Part shown: piece after piece, positions 54,490-63,573 of the stretch | How positions within the stretch are numbered: the first letter of the stretch is position 1 | How the letters are laid out: each line of letters starts with the position of its first letter | Assembly (NCBI GenBank): GCA_965224765.1 | Contig: CBDDAC010000014.1 | Span: forward strand, 62,001 to 126,000 | Source: CAZDBA01 sp965224765 | GTDB taxonomy: Bacteria; Planctomycetota; Planctomycetia; Pirellulales; Pirellulaceae | DNA length: 64,000 bases | Direction of reading: 5' to 3' | Translations under genes and position numbers: made by a program | The notes under the pieces: model-generated | The model's input: the letters and a program-made list of their open reading frames with translations, nothing else | Database searches by the model: none | Told to the model about the DNA's origin: nothing

Positions 54490-56033
54490 GCGGACTTCTT
54501 CCACGGTGTTACGCGGTTTGGCTTTTGCAACAGGGATTCGTGTGTAAGTGTCATACGTTTTGCAGAGTCACCGTGGATTGCGATCGGTGCTTGATCGATA
54601 AAACCAGCATTTCCAAAGGCATTGATTGAGGCGATGTTTTCGGGTTTGATCAAAGCAACAATGGTTTCAACGTCGTCATTGAGAAAGACACTTCGGCAGG
54701 CGGACTCGATAATCGTCGTTCCCCAATTTTTTCCGCGAACTTGGTGATCCAATGAAACGCTGACGGTCGCTTCATCACCTGAGGGGTCGAAATCGAATCG
54801 GACTTGGCCGATCGGCTGGTCATCGAACTCAACGATCCAAAGATCCACCAGGTTGCTGGCAAGTGTTTTTCTTAACCATGTTTGATGTTCATCGAGCACA
54901 ACTGGGTCGGGCTGGAACGAAGCGGCGCGAGCGCCTGGTTCATTTCGCCAACTCAGGATCTGCTCGGAATCAGTCGTGTCAGCTTCGCGGAAGGTGAATT
55001 GGTCGGAGATCAATCGCCTGGCAATTCGTTCAGCGCCGTTCCCGTCCACAATCGATTCTCCATTTTTGATCATGTCCCTTCGCCGTTTGGCTGAGTTGGC
55101 AAGGTTCTCAATTGCCTCGCTCAATTCATCGTCGGAGAAGGACTTGGCATCGCCCAGCCATTGCATGCATTCGTGTTCAGAAAAACTTCGCGCCACGGCT
55201 CGTTGATTTTCTGCCAACGAGACCACAATGGCCGGCACTCCGCAACGAGCCAATTCGTAGCATGTCGATCCGCCTGCGGTGATCGCCATGTCAGATTGTT
55301 TCATCAGTATCGACATGCGGTCGACGTTTCGATGGATTCGAGTGGCAAACGGAAGTGTTTTGCTGAGGATTTTTAGTTGGGCGGCATTTGGATTACAAGC
55401 TCCCAAAACGACATCGACTTGAAAGGATTGGGCAGATTTGGTTTGCCCCAATACCCGCAGGCAGTCAGCAGTAAAATCGTGTTCATCAGCGCCGCCGAAA
55501 GTCAGCAAGATTCGTTTGGCAAACTTGGAAACGTTTGAATTGGGTTTGATGTTTTTGAACTCGTTTCGAAGTAAAACGAATCGGCTTCCACATATCACCT
55601 GTTCTGATGGGACCAAGCTGTATTCGCTTCCGTCGGAATAGATGTTTTGGTTGAGTACGAGATCGGCCATACGATGGGAGCCGTGGCCAAAATCATCGAT
55701 GACCATCAGCTTGGCCAATGACAGCTTCAGGATGTGTTGGTATTCGTCATCGTAGCCATAACCATCGGTAACGATCCAATCTGCTTCAAGATGTTCAGCC
55801 AGTTGCCGGGTTTGGATGGCATCATCAATCTTGCTCGTCGGATCTAGCGTGACGACAGAAATCCCTTGTCTTTCCAGCCGAGACTTTAGTCCCCCGGGCA
55901 GCGTGGAGTTGCAGGCAATCGTTGCCTCGCCCCCAATTTTTTTGTACGCCATGGCCAATGCGGCGGTGCGCATGACGTGGCCAGTGCCGACGGCGGGGCC
56001 CACATCTGCACGAATCAGGAGGTGGCAGTTCAT
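54486..56033 (-). CDS. pseG: PseG-PseH fusion: UDP-sugar hydrolase and N-acetyltransferase
   Basis: 515 residues from ATG 56033, two bases behind the pseF stop. Residues 1-345 are PseG, a GT-B-like hydrolase that removes UDP from UDP-AltdiNAc (RADVGPAVGTGHVMRTAALA, DGYGYDDEY, LTFGGADEHDF, AITAGGSTCYELARCGVPAI). Residues about 350-500 are a GNAT acetyltransferase like PseH, which acetylates N4 of the preceding amino sugar (FREADTTDSEQILSWRNEP, GQVRFDF, VRGKNWGTTIIESACR). In most species these are two genes. Steps PseH and PseG are consecutive, so fusion may channel the intermediate. Confidence 0.9.
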   Translation of the reverse strand: MNCHLLIRADVGPAVGTGHVMRTAALAMAYKKIGGEATIACNSTLPGGLKSRLERQGISVVTLDPTSKIDDAIQTRQLAEHLEADWIVTDGYGYDDEYQHILKLSLAKLMVIDDFGHGSHRMADLVLNQNIYSDGSEYSLVPSEQVICGSRFVLLRNEFKNIKPNSNVSKFAKRILLTFGGADEHDFTADCLRVLGQTKSAQSFQVDVVLGACNPNAAQLKILSKTLPFATRIHRNVDRMSILMKQSDMAITAGGSTCYELARCGVPAIVVSLAENQRAVARSFSEHECMQWLGDAKSFSDDELSEAIENLANSAKRRRDMIKNGESIVDGNGAERIARRLISDQFTFREADTTDSEQILSWRNEPGARAASFQPDPVVLDEHQTWLRKTLASNLVDLWIVEFDDQPIGQVRFDFDPSGDEATVSVSLDHQVRGKNWGTTIIESACRSVFLNDDVETIVALIKPENIASINAFGNAGFIDQAPIAIHGDSAKRMTLTHESLLQKPNRVTPWKKSA

Positions 56034-56035
56034 TT

Positions 56036-56767
56036 CTAGGCTGCTTTCTGATTGATATGTTGGTTGATCGATCGCCAGTATGGGTGATCGTGAATTGCTT
56101 GGGCGGCTTCTCGCCACGTAAAACGGTTGTGGTCGAAGTGGCTGAAGATGGTGCGAATCAGTTTGAGATCGTCGGGCGTGTCGACTGTCCATCGCCAATG
56201 CGAAAGGTCTTCGCGGCATCCGAAACCACTGACGGTGAATAGATCTGTGCGGCGATAAATCATCAACGTAACGTGTTCGCGAAGATTGGGCTCTATCGCA
56301 AGTTTGTTGACGCGATCGAGCGCGGAGAATGCAAAGCACTCAACATCCAACCCGCGAGGAAATTTTCGTTCTGGGTGAAAGTTGCAGGAGTAGTCGGAGC
56401 TTTCGCACGTGAGCTGCTTCTCGATGACTCGGTCAATGATCTCCGGGGAAATCATTGGGCAATCCGATGTGATTCGCACGACCTGGTCCGCCTGATAGTG
56501 TTTTGCACATCTCCAATAGCGGTCGAGGACATCATTCTCACTTCCTCGGAAAATGTTCCAGTCTTTGGACTCGCAAAAGCTTGCGAGTCTGTCGTCTTGG
56601 GGAGTGTTGGTGGTCGCAACAACCACTTTGTCGACAAGTTGAGCTCGTATGGTTCGCTCAACCACATGTTCAATCATGGGACGACCGATGATGTTTTTGA
56701 GGACTTTTTCGGGAAGGCGATTGCTTCCGAGCCGAGCTTGGATGATGGCGATAGTTTTGGGCATCAT
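56036..56767 (-). CDS. pseF: CMP-sugar cytidylyltransferase, SpsF/PseF-like
   Basis: 243 residues. Nucleotidyltransferase N terminus IAIIQARLGSNRLPEKVLKN, then VVVATTNTPQDDRL and VRITSDCPMISPEIIDRVIE. This is the SpsF-like branch of acylneuraminate cytidylyltransferases. In this operon it should activate pseudaminic acid to CMP-Pse. Six bases separate it from pseC. Confidence 0.87.
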   Translation of the reverse strand: MMPKTIAIIQARLGSNRLPEKVLKNIIGRPMIEHVVERTIRAQLVDKVVVATTNTPQDDRLASFCESKDWNIFRGSENDVLDRYWRCAKHYQADQVVRITSDCPMISPEIIDRVIEKQLTCESSDYSCNFHPERKFPRGLDVECFAFSALDRVNKLAIEPNLREHVTLMIYRRTDLFTVSGFGCREDLSHWRWTVDTPDDLKLIRTIFSHFDHNRFTWREAAQAIHDHPYWRSINQHINQKAA

Positions 56768-56773
56768 GTCTCC

Positions 56774-57922
56774 TTAAGCAGCCTGTGCAACTGTGTCTTC
56801 AAGACAACTTCGCAACGCATCCACGACTTGCAGTATTTGGGAGTCGGTCATGTCAACAAAGACGGGCAAAGACAGAATCTGTTGGTAGGCGGCCTCCGCC
56901 CGGGGGCAAATTCCTTGAGGATTGTCAAAGTTCTGTTGGTAATAACTATTTAGATAAACGGGGCGGTAGTGAACGTTGACTCCAATTCCTTGCTTGCGCA
57001 TCCCAGCAAAAACACCATCGCGATCGATGGTTTCAGAATTGATGCGAACGGCGTACAGGTGGAAAGCGTGCGTCGATCCCGGCACACGCCTCAATGGGGT
57101 GATGCCATCGGTGTTCGCGAGAAGTTGATCGTATTGGTCGGCGATTTGGTTGCGGCGAGCTGTGAATGCAACCAGTTTTCCAAGTTGCCCGATGCCAAGC
57201 GCCGCTTGAAAATCAGTCATTCGATAGTTGTATCCCAACTCGATCATGTCGTATTGATGGGTTACCTGTTGGGTCCGCTGTCGACAATCGGTGTCGATTC
57301 CGTGACTGCGGAATCGTCGGATACGTTTTGCGTATCGTTCAGATTGAGTCGTGACCATTCCGCCTTCGCCTGTGGTGATTGGCTTGACCGGGTGAAAACT
57401 GAAGCAGCTTAGGTCCGCCAGGTTTCCGACCGGCTGAGCGTTTTGTTCTGCGCCAAGAGAATGACAGGCATCGGCGACGATAGTGATTCCCTGTTCGTCG
57501 GCAATTGCACGCAAGGAGGCGTAGTCACAAGGTTGCCCCGCGTAGTCAACCGCAATGATTGCTCGTGTCTTGTTGGTGATTTTGGATCGAACGCTTTTGG
57601 GGCAAATCAAGAGGGTCTCAGGGTCAACATCTGCAAAGATCGGTTTGGCCTTTTGGAAAATCACGGCATTGGCTGTGGCCACGAAGGTAATCGCAGGAAC
57701 GATGACTTCGTCGTTTGCCTGGAGTTCCAAAGCATCGATTGCGGCGTGAAGTGCCGCTGTTCCATTGGAAACTGCTATCGCATGGGAGGAGCTAACGGTC
57801 TTGGCAAACTCCTTTTCGAATCGCTCAATGGTGGGGCCTGTGGTCAACCAATCCGATCGCAAGGTTTCTACAACCAAACGAATGTCGTTTTCATCGACGG
57901 ATTGTCGCCCGTAAGGGATCAT
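56774..57922 (-). CDS. pseC: UDP-4-keto-6-deoxy-sugar aminotransferase
   Basis: 382 residues from ATG 57922 (MIPYGRQSVDEND), eight bases behind pseB; a longer frame starts inside pseB. PLP enzyme of the DegT family: VSNGTAALHAAIDAL phosphate site, VDYAGQPCDY, VADACHSLGAE (Asp for the pyridine N) and SFHPVKPITTGEGGM with the Schiff-base Lys. It makes UDP-4-amino-4,6-dideoxy-AltNAc from the PseB product. Confidence 0.94.
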   Translation of the reverse strand: MIPYGRQSVDENDIRLVVETLRSDWLTTGPTIERFEKEFAKTVSSSHAIAVSNGTAALHAAIDALELQANDEVIVPAITFVATANAVIFQKAKPIFADVDPETLLICPKSVRSKITNKTRAIIAVDYAGQPCDYASLRAIADEQGITIVADACHSLGAEQNAQPVGNLADLSCFSFHPVKPITTGEGGMVTTQSERYAKRIRRFRSHGIDTDCRQRTQQVTHQYDMIELGYNYRMTDFQAALGIGQLGKLVAFTARRNQIADQYDQLLANTDGITPLRRVPGSTHAFHLYAVRINSETIDRDGVFAGMRKQGIGVNVHYRPVYLNSYYQQNFDNPQGICPRAEAAYQQILSLPVFVDMTDSQILQVVDALRSCLEDTVAQAA

Positions 57923-57930
57923 CGCTTTTC

Positions 57931-58965
57931 CTATGCAACGGCAGTTTGGGAGGTCATTGGAGCCGCAATCGGGCATTGAGTCTGGATCAATTGTTTAAGT
58001 TGTTGTTGAGTGAGCCACTGGGTGTTATTGTCGCTGGAATAGGAGAATCCTTCCGGGCAAGGGGTTCCTGTTTCACGATAGGTTGGTGTTTCGTTGGACC
58101 AACTGCGAATCGAGGGTTGGATAATGAAGTGATCTTCGAACTCTAGCGTTTGTCTAGCTTCGTCGACTGGGATCATGCATTCATGCAGCTTTTCGCCGGG
58201 CCGAATTCCAATGACTTTGGTTTTGCATTCAGGCGCGACTGCGGTCGCGATATCGAGGATCGTTGTGCTGGGGATTTTGGGGACAAAGACCTCACCACCT
58301 TTCATCCAGTCAAATGCCGTAGCGACCAGGCGTATTCCTTCGTCCAGCGTAATGATAAATCGAGTCATCGAAGGATCGGTAATTGGCAACTCTCCACGAT
58401 CGCGGATCTTTTGGAAAAATGGGACGACGCTTCCATTGGAACCAATAACGTTTCCATATCGAACGACGGCAAAGCGAGGCCCTTTGTCGCCTGAGAGTGA
58501 GTTTGCCGCCACAAACAGTTTGTCGCTGCAGAGTTTCGTCGCGCCGTAGAGGTTGATTGGGCTGGCCGCTTTGTCAGTGGAAAGTGCGACCACCTTTTTT
58601 ACGCCGCAATCGATGCTGGCGCTGATCACATTTTCCGCACCACCAATGTTGGTCCGAATGCACTCTTGGGGATTGTATTCCGCGATATCGACATGCTTCA
58701 TCGCTGCGGCATGAATGACGTAGTCCACGCCAGCGAACGCTCGCCTGAGCCGATCCAAATCCCGGACATCACCGACAAAGTATCGGATTTGAGGAAAATC
58801 ATTTCCGGGAAAAACGTCACGTCGCATCTGAACGTGCTTTTGTTCGTCTCGACTAAAGATGATAAGCTTTTTTGGTTTGTACTTCAGCAGATGCTGAGCG
58901 CATCTCTTTCCAAACGAGCCCGTGCCGCCGGTAATTAGTACAGTTTGGTCTTTGAGCCAGAACAT
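57931..58965 (-). CDS. pseB: UDP-GlcNAc 4,6-dehydratase (inverting)
   Basis: 344 residues from ATG 58965 (MFWLKDQTVLITGGTGSFGK). First enzyme of pseudaminic acid synthesis; also inverts C5. Nucleotide site TGGTGSFGKRCA, SRDEQKHVQMR, VIHAAAMKHVDIAEYNPQE (catalytic-type MKHV region), STDKAASPINLYGATK. The upstream in-frame extension lacks homology. Heads the five-gene unit pseB-pseC-pseF-pseGH-pseI, all on the minus strand with gaps of 8 bases or fewer or overlaps. Confidence 0.95.
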   Translation of the reverse strand: MFWLKDQTVLITGGTGSFGKRCAQHLLKYKPKKLIIFSRDEQKHVQMRRDVFPGNDFPQIRYFVGDVRDLDRLRRAFAGVDYVIHAAAMKHVDIAEYNPQECIRTNIGGAENVISASIDCGVKKVVALSTDKAASPINLYGATKLCSDKLFVAANSLSGDKGPRFAVVRYGNVIGSNGSVVPFFQKIRDRGELPITDPSMTRFIITLDEGIRLVATAFDWMKGGEVFVPKIPSTTILDIATAVAPECKTKVIGIRPGEKLHECMIPVDEARQTLEFEDHFIIQPSIRSWSNETPTYRETGTPCPEGFSYSSDNNTQWLTQQQLKQLIQTQCPIAAPMTSQTAVA

Positions 58966-59511
58966 CCGTGTCCTCCCGGCTGAGTTTTTTAGGTAACTAC
59001 TTGAATCTAATCCGAATGGGGGTGAATCTCCAACAGGAAAATGAGTGATAGCAGTTGTGCTCGGCAGGCGCCGTTGCTGCAATGCAGGCGGACGATTCGC
59101 AACTTGCTGGGATCTTGGGATCTTGGGGGCTTGGTTCGCCGGGAGATGCGGGAATCGATTCTTAAACCCCGAACATGATGTATGAGGATGTGACCAGCGC
59201 CAGTAAGTAAAACAAACTGAAGGAGGGTAAGCGTTGGGCAGGGTTCGGTTCGTCCGCGGCTGGTGCCAGAGCGTTCATTGGGACTTCTTGTTGGAGGAGG
59301 GAGACCGTGGACCATTGGTGTGCAGCGTTTTCAGTGCGATCGGACGCAGCAATCTTTTTTCAATAAACTCTAATCGAGTTTTGAAGGGAAAAACTGTCGT
59401 TGGTTCAATGCTTGGAATCGGATACGTTTTTATTATCGACTCACTCAGTTTCCATTTTGAAGCCCGTGATTAGAAGGTTATGGCGGAATCCCCGAAAAAA
59501 AACAGCAAAAG
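58966..59511. other. Divergent non-coding region before the pse operon
   Basis: 546 bases. Must hold promoters for the pse operon and the plus-strand glycan gene. Contains a short direct repeat GGATCTTGGGATCTTGGGG near 59109 and a strong AAGGAGGG at 59220 before a TTG-started frame of 79 codons whose product resembles nothing known. Confidence 0.4.
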
Positions 59512-60519
59512 ATGAAGCTAGGTAATGATTTTCTGAGATTGCCTTCCATTTGCGAGCAAGCGGAGTTGCCTTCATCGATGTCATTTTATGGCGCGAGTTT
59601 ATTGTTGGCTCAGCGGTGTGGATTTGCTGGTCCCCTTCCCTTCTCAGGACTGCGTTGGCAGCACGGTTGGTGCGCTCGCCAAGCACAATCGATTGATCCG
59701 ATTCTGGTGGTTCAGGAACATTCAATTGAACGAGATCTCTGCTACCTAGTTGCAAGAAAGGAGCAGGCTGACTATTTGAAATCATTGCGGATCGATGCGT
59801 TGGCAGTTGGATTGCCCTTTGTCTATGCCGATACGCCGGAGTTGCCACGGATCAAGAATTCGCTCCTGGTGATGCCCGCCCACAGTCTCGAATACACGAC
59901 CCACGACTGGAAGTTCGAGGAGTACGCAAATTCAATCGCCGAAATTCGGCATGACTTTGAAACAGTCGTGGCCTGCATTCACCCGTCATGTATCGAAAAC
60001 AATTACTGGGTGCCACAGTTTAAGAAATTGGGGATTCCCTGTGTGACCGGTGCGGGAGCTCGCGATGCAAACGGTATTTTGCGAGTCAAAATGCTTTTGG
60101 AACAGTTTGATGCAATGACGACCAATGCACTGGGAAGCCACGTTGCCTACGCGGCGGCGAGCGAAGTCAAGGTCTCAGTATTTGGCGAGTACACCCGATT
60201 CCAGGTCGCCGATTATGAACGCGCGGAGTTTTATCAACAGCATCCTCATTTGCTTGAGCCCAACATTCACCTGTGGTCAGAGGAGTTTGCCAAGGAGAAT
60301 TATCCTTGGCTCTTTTGTCACCCCTCGAAAGCGATCAAGCAAGTCAATTGGGGCCGCGAACAGATAGGATGGTGCAATCGTTTGCATCCTGCCGCGATCA
60401 AGAAACTAATGGGCTGGGATCGAGCAACCCGATTTCGAAGGAACGCCAAAGCAGTTTGTCGCCAGGTCAGTCGCAAACCAGAACGATGGGCGAAATCCAT
60501 TTTTCGAAAGGCCTCATAG
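59512..60519 (+). CDS. Putative glycan-related protein, family not recognised
   Basis: 335 residues, no signal peptide. Features of a two-domain GT-B-like fold: SLLVMPAHSLEYTTHDWKFE then a middle VVACIHPSCIENNYW, KKLGIPCVTGAGARDANGIL and ALGSHVAYAAASEVKVSVFG, which resembles the nucleotide-sugar half of capsule or polysialyl transferases. The basic C terminus (RFRRNAKAVCRQVSRKPERW) suggests membrane contact. Being next to the pse operon, it may transfer or decorate sugars; this is inference. Confidence 0.6.
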   Translation: MKLGNDFLRLPSICEQAELPSSMSFYGASLLLAQRCGFAGPLPFSGLRWQHGWCARQAQSIDPILVVQEHSIERDLCYLVARKEQADYLKSLRIDALAVGLPFVYADTPELPRIKNSLLVMPAHSLEYTTHDWKFEEYANSIAEIRHDFETVVACIHPSCIENNYWVPQFKKLGIPCVTGAGARDANGILRVKMLLEQFDAMTTNALGSHVAYAAASEVKVSVFGEYTRFQVADYERAEFYQQHPHLLEPNIHLWSEEFAKENYPWLFCHPSKAIKQVNWGREQIGWCNRLHPAAIKKLMGWDRATRFRRNAKAVCRQVSRKPERWAKSIFRKAS

Positions 60520-60683
60520 TGTTTAGCTAGCGTTGGATTGATCGTTTGTTTTATCCTCAACCCGAGCCGAGCTGCTCGTCTCAGGTCGTAAACTGACTTT
60601 ACGTATTTTTGCCATTCTGATACATCCTAGAGTTGTTGAAATGGCAAAAATCGACTTGATACAAAACGGATGCAGGTTTGTAA

Positions 60684-61499
60684 ATGCAACTTTGGAAAAA
60701 GCTAAAAAACCGATTGGGGCGTAGAGCTTCCCGACCTGTTGGGGGCGACTATAGGCAGCAGCTAAAACGCAAACTGCCCGATGCGACGGAATTGCAGCTG
60801 GAGACCCTTCAGCGGGTTCAGCCCTATACAATGACTTCGCCTGAGCGCGTGTTGGCTGTTTGCAACGCCGTGGAATATGTAATTCGGAATGGGATCGAGG
60901 GAAGCTTCGTTGAGTGTGGGGTTTGGCGAGGCGGTAGTACCGCTGCGGCAGCATTGACGTTGCAACAGCTGGGTGAATCCGATCGTGAGCTTTGGTTATA
61001 CGATACCTTCGAGGGCATGTCAGAACCTTCCAAACAAGACGTCGATTGCTGGGGATACGATGCTGAGCAGTTGTTGACCGAGCAGGATCGAGACGATGCC
61101 GAATCCGTTTGGTGCGTTTCCGGACTTCAGGAAGTCAAAGACGTGATTCTGGAAACTGGTTATCCTCAGGAGCGAACACGCTTCATCGTCGGCAAGGTCG
61201 AAGAGACGTTGCCTACTCAGCGACCTGAGAAAATTGCATTATTGCGTTTAGACACTGACTGGTACGAATCGACTCGATGCGAAATGGAAGAGTTGTTCCC
61301 GAGGCTTCAGCCGGGAGGCGTGCTAATCGTCGATGACTATGGGCATTGGAAGGGATGCCGAAAGGCGGTCGACGAGTACATTGCTAACAACTCAATCAAT
61401 ATCTTCTTGAATAGAATAGACTATACCGGTCGTCTCGGGATCAAAATGTTAGAGTCGTTTAATGATGGAAATCTGAAATCGCTGTCCCATGTTGCCTAA
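60684..61499 (+). CDS. TylF/MycF-type O-methyltransferase
   Basis: 271 residues. Family landmarks: TMTSPERVLAVCNAVEYVI, the SAM loop SFVECGVWRGGSTAAAAL, LYDTFEGMSEPS, and metal-site LLRLDTDWYESTRCEMEELF plus GGVLIVDDYGHWKG. TylF proteins methylate sugar hydroxyls in a Mg-dependent way; here a surface glycan is the likely target. Overlaps the next methyltransferase by 11 bases. Confidence 0.88.
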   Translation: MQLWKKLKNRLGRRASRPVGGDYRQQLKRKLPDATELQLETLQRVQPYTMTSPERVLAVCNAVEYVIRNGIEGSFVECGVWRGGSTAAAALTLQQLGESDRELWLYDTFEGMSEPSKQDVDCWGYDAEQLLTEQDRDDAESVWCVSGLQEVKDVILETGYPQERTRFIVGKVEETLPTQRPEKIALLRLDTDWYESTRCEMEELFPRLQPGGVLIVDDYGHWKGCRKAVDEYIANNSINIFLNRIDYTGRLGIKMLESFNDGNLKSLSHVA

Positions 61500-62385
61500 C
61501 ACGATTCCAATTCGAAATGCTAATGCGGACTCCAGCCAACGGTTGAACGTTGGTTGTGGGAATCACTACCACCCTGACTGGGTCAATCTCGATTTGCAAT
61601 CGAATGACCCGAATGTTCTTTGCCACGATGTGACTCAAGGGATTCCCTTTTCTGGTGATCACTTTGATGCGGTTTATCATTCGCACATTCTGGAACACTT
61701 GAGTCCGACGCAGGGACACGAGTTGGTCGGTGAGTGTTTTCGTGTTTTGAAACCGGGTGGAGTTCTTCGGATCGTGGTGCCAGATTTAGAGGAGATTGTC
61801 CAGCTTTATCTGACGATGCACGATCAAGCTTGGGAAGGTGATGAACGAGCCTCAGTCAACTACCATTGGATGAAAATGGAGTTGTTGGATCAGATGGTTC
61901 GCAGCCAATCCGGCGGCTTGATGGGGCCGTACATGGTCAGTATTTCGGACGACAAAGCAGAGTTTGTGCAATCTCGAATCGGTAGCGAATTTCAGTTGTG
62001 CCGTGCACCAGATATCAAACCGCAAACCACGGAAAAGTCTCCGTCGATGGTCGGACGATGGCGGGCAGGGATTGCGCGAACCAAATCAACATTAGTGAAA
62101 AGGATGATCCGTATACTGCTGGGTGCTGAAGCCGAGCGGGCGTTCGAAGTGGCCGTTTTCCGAAACCAGGGAGAGATTCACCAATGGATGTACGACCGAT
62201 TCTCATTGCGTGAGCTTTGCCAACAGATAGGGTTTGCCAATTTTCAAGTTAGCTCGGCATTCGAAAGTGAGATCGAGGACTACGTGGACTTCCAACTGGA
62301 CTCGATTGGTAACCAGATTCGCAAACCCGATTCATTATTTGTCGAGTGCCAAAAGCCGGCTCTGAGCATGCGTGTGTCGGCTTGA
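61489..62385 (+). CDS. SAM-dependent methyltransferase of glycan type
   Basis: 298 residues. N-terminal methyltransferase type 11 domain: LNVGCGNHYHPDWVNLDLQS, FDAVYHSHILEHLSP and FRVLKPGGVLRIVVPDLE. The C-terminal half contains a basic membrane-like stretch (RMIRILLGAEAERAF). Such predicted methyltransferases are common in polysaccharide clusters. Overlap with the TylF-like gene implies coupled expression; a sugar or glycolipid substrate is inferred. Confidence 0.87.
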   Translation: MLPNTIPIRNANADSSQRLNVGCGNHYHPDWVNLDLQSNDPNVLCHDVTQGIPFSGDHFDAVYHSHILEHLSPTQGHELVGECFRVLKPGGVLRIVVPDLEEIVQLYLTMHDQAWEGDERASVNYHWMKMELLDQMVRSQSGGLMGPYMVSISDDKAEFVQSRIGSEFQLCRAPDIKPQTTEKSPSMVGRWRAGIARTKSTLVKRMIRILLGAEAERAFEVAVFRNQGEIHQWMYDRFSLRELCQQIGFANFQVSSAFESEIEDYVDFQLDSIGNQIRKPDSLFVECQKPALSMRVSA

Positions 62386-62679
62386 AACAGGACCTCAAGT
62401 GCTGGAAATAGAGGCACCGTGGATTCTCAAAACAATTTTCAATCGCTGTCACATGACAGTGGAAAGTGAGCGGCAGGAACACTCGAACATCGGATTCTTC
62501 GCTTAGTTCACCGATGAGATTGAACCGATTGCCGCTACCTTCAATTGAGACTCACTCTTTGGCGAATTCGTTTCAAATATCGACGAAATTGGGCAGCTGG
62601 TTGCTGAGGGTCTGTACGTTTTCCGATGAAACTCTTCTAATATCGCGTTCCAAACAACGTCTTTTTAGAACCGAATTCG

Positions 62680-63573
62680 ATGGCAAGCATCTCGATGCCT
62701 CAAAGTCAAAACTCCTCCTGGCAAAGCGACTACCCGTTCGCATCCAACTACCTGCAATTGGAACGTGGCCGACTCCACTTTGTGGCTGAGGGGGACGGCG
62801 ATCCAGTTCTGATGGTGCACGGAAATCCAACTTGGTCGTTTTATTATCGGAACCTGGTGAGATCCCTTTCACGTACGCACCGGGCAATTGCTCTGGATCA
62901 TATCGGATGCGGGCTGAGTGACAAACCTTCTGTCTATCCCTATACGCTTGACCAGCACATCGATAACCTTTCGACGTTGATTAGCTCACTTGATTTGAAC
63001 AATGCAACATTGATCGCACATGACTGGGGCGGTGCAATCGGGCTGGGTGCGCTCCTCAAGCATCGAACCCGATTCAAAAGAATAGTTCTGTTCAATACCG
63101 GAGCATTTCCGCCACCCTATGTTCCCTGGCGAATTCGAGCGTGCCGGATTCCTTTGCTGGGACGGCTGGGAGTCCAGGGACTAAACCTGTTTGCGCGAGC
63201 TGCGGTCAGGATGGCGACCACGCGCCCCGGTGGGCTTGAGGCAAAAACGGCAGCAGGTCTGTTGGCTCCCTATGACAATTGGAGCAACCGAAAAGCGATC
63301 TATCATTTTGTAAAAGACATTCCGACCCGTTCTTCGCATCCCTCATGGAAGACGCTGAGTCATATCGAATCTCAGTTGCCAGAACTTACTGAGATGAAAA
63401 AGTTGCTCGTATGGGGAATGCAGGATTGGTGCTTTCGTCCCGATTGCCTGGAGCGTTTTATTCAGCACTGGCCCGATGCGAGAGTGCAAGCGATCGAGTC
63501 GGCGGGGCATTACGTGGTGGAAGATGCTGCCGACCAGGTTTGCCAAGAAGTCCAGCAGTTTTTGGGACAATGA
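62680..63573 (+). CDS. Alpha/beta hydrolase, haloalkane dehalogenase-like
   Basis: 297 residues. Oxyanion segment VLMVHGNPTWSFYYRNL, nucleophile elbow LIAHDWGGAIGLGAL (Asp in place of Ser, as in haloalkane dehalogenases and OleB beta-lactone decarboxylases), acid in LVWGMQDWCFRPD and His in ESAGHYVVEDA. It is therefore not a plain esterase. Its stop overlaps the next gene as ATGA. No oleA, oleC or oleD genes are in view, so the substrate is open. Confidence 0.88.
   Translation: MASISMPQSQNSSWQSDYPFASNYLQLERGRLHFVAEGDGDPVLMVHGNPTWSFYYRNLVRSLSRTHRAIALDHIGCGLSDKPSVYPYTLDQHIDNLSTLISSLDLNNATLIAHDWGGAIGLGALLKHRTRFKRIVLFNTGAFPPPYVPWRIRACRIPLLGRLGVQGLNLFARAAVRMATTRPGGLEAKTAAGLLAPYDNWSNRKAIYHFVKDIPTRSSHPSWKTLSHIESQLPELTEMKKLLVWGMQDWCFRPDCLERFIQHWPDARVQAIESAGHYVVEDAADQVCQEVQQFLGQ

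Noticed and set aside
59234..59473. TTG-started frame of 79 codons with AAGGAGGG upstream
   Set aside because: Ribosome site is good but the product has no plausible composition or motif and the start is rare; kept only as a note in the spacer entry.
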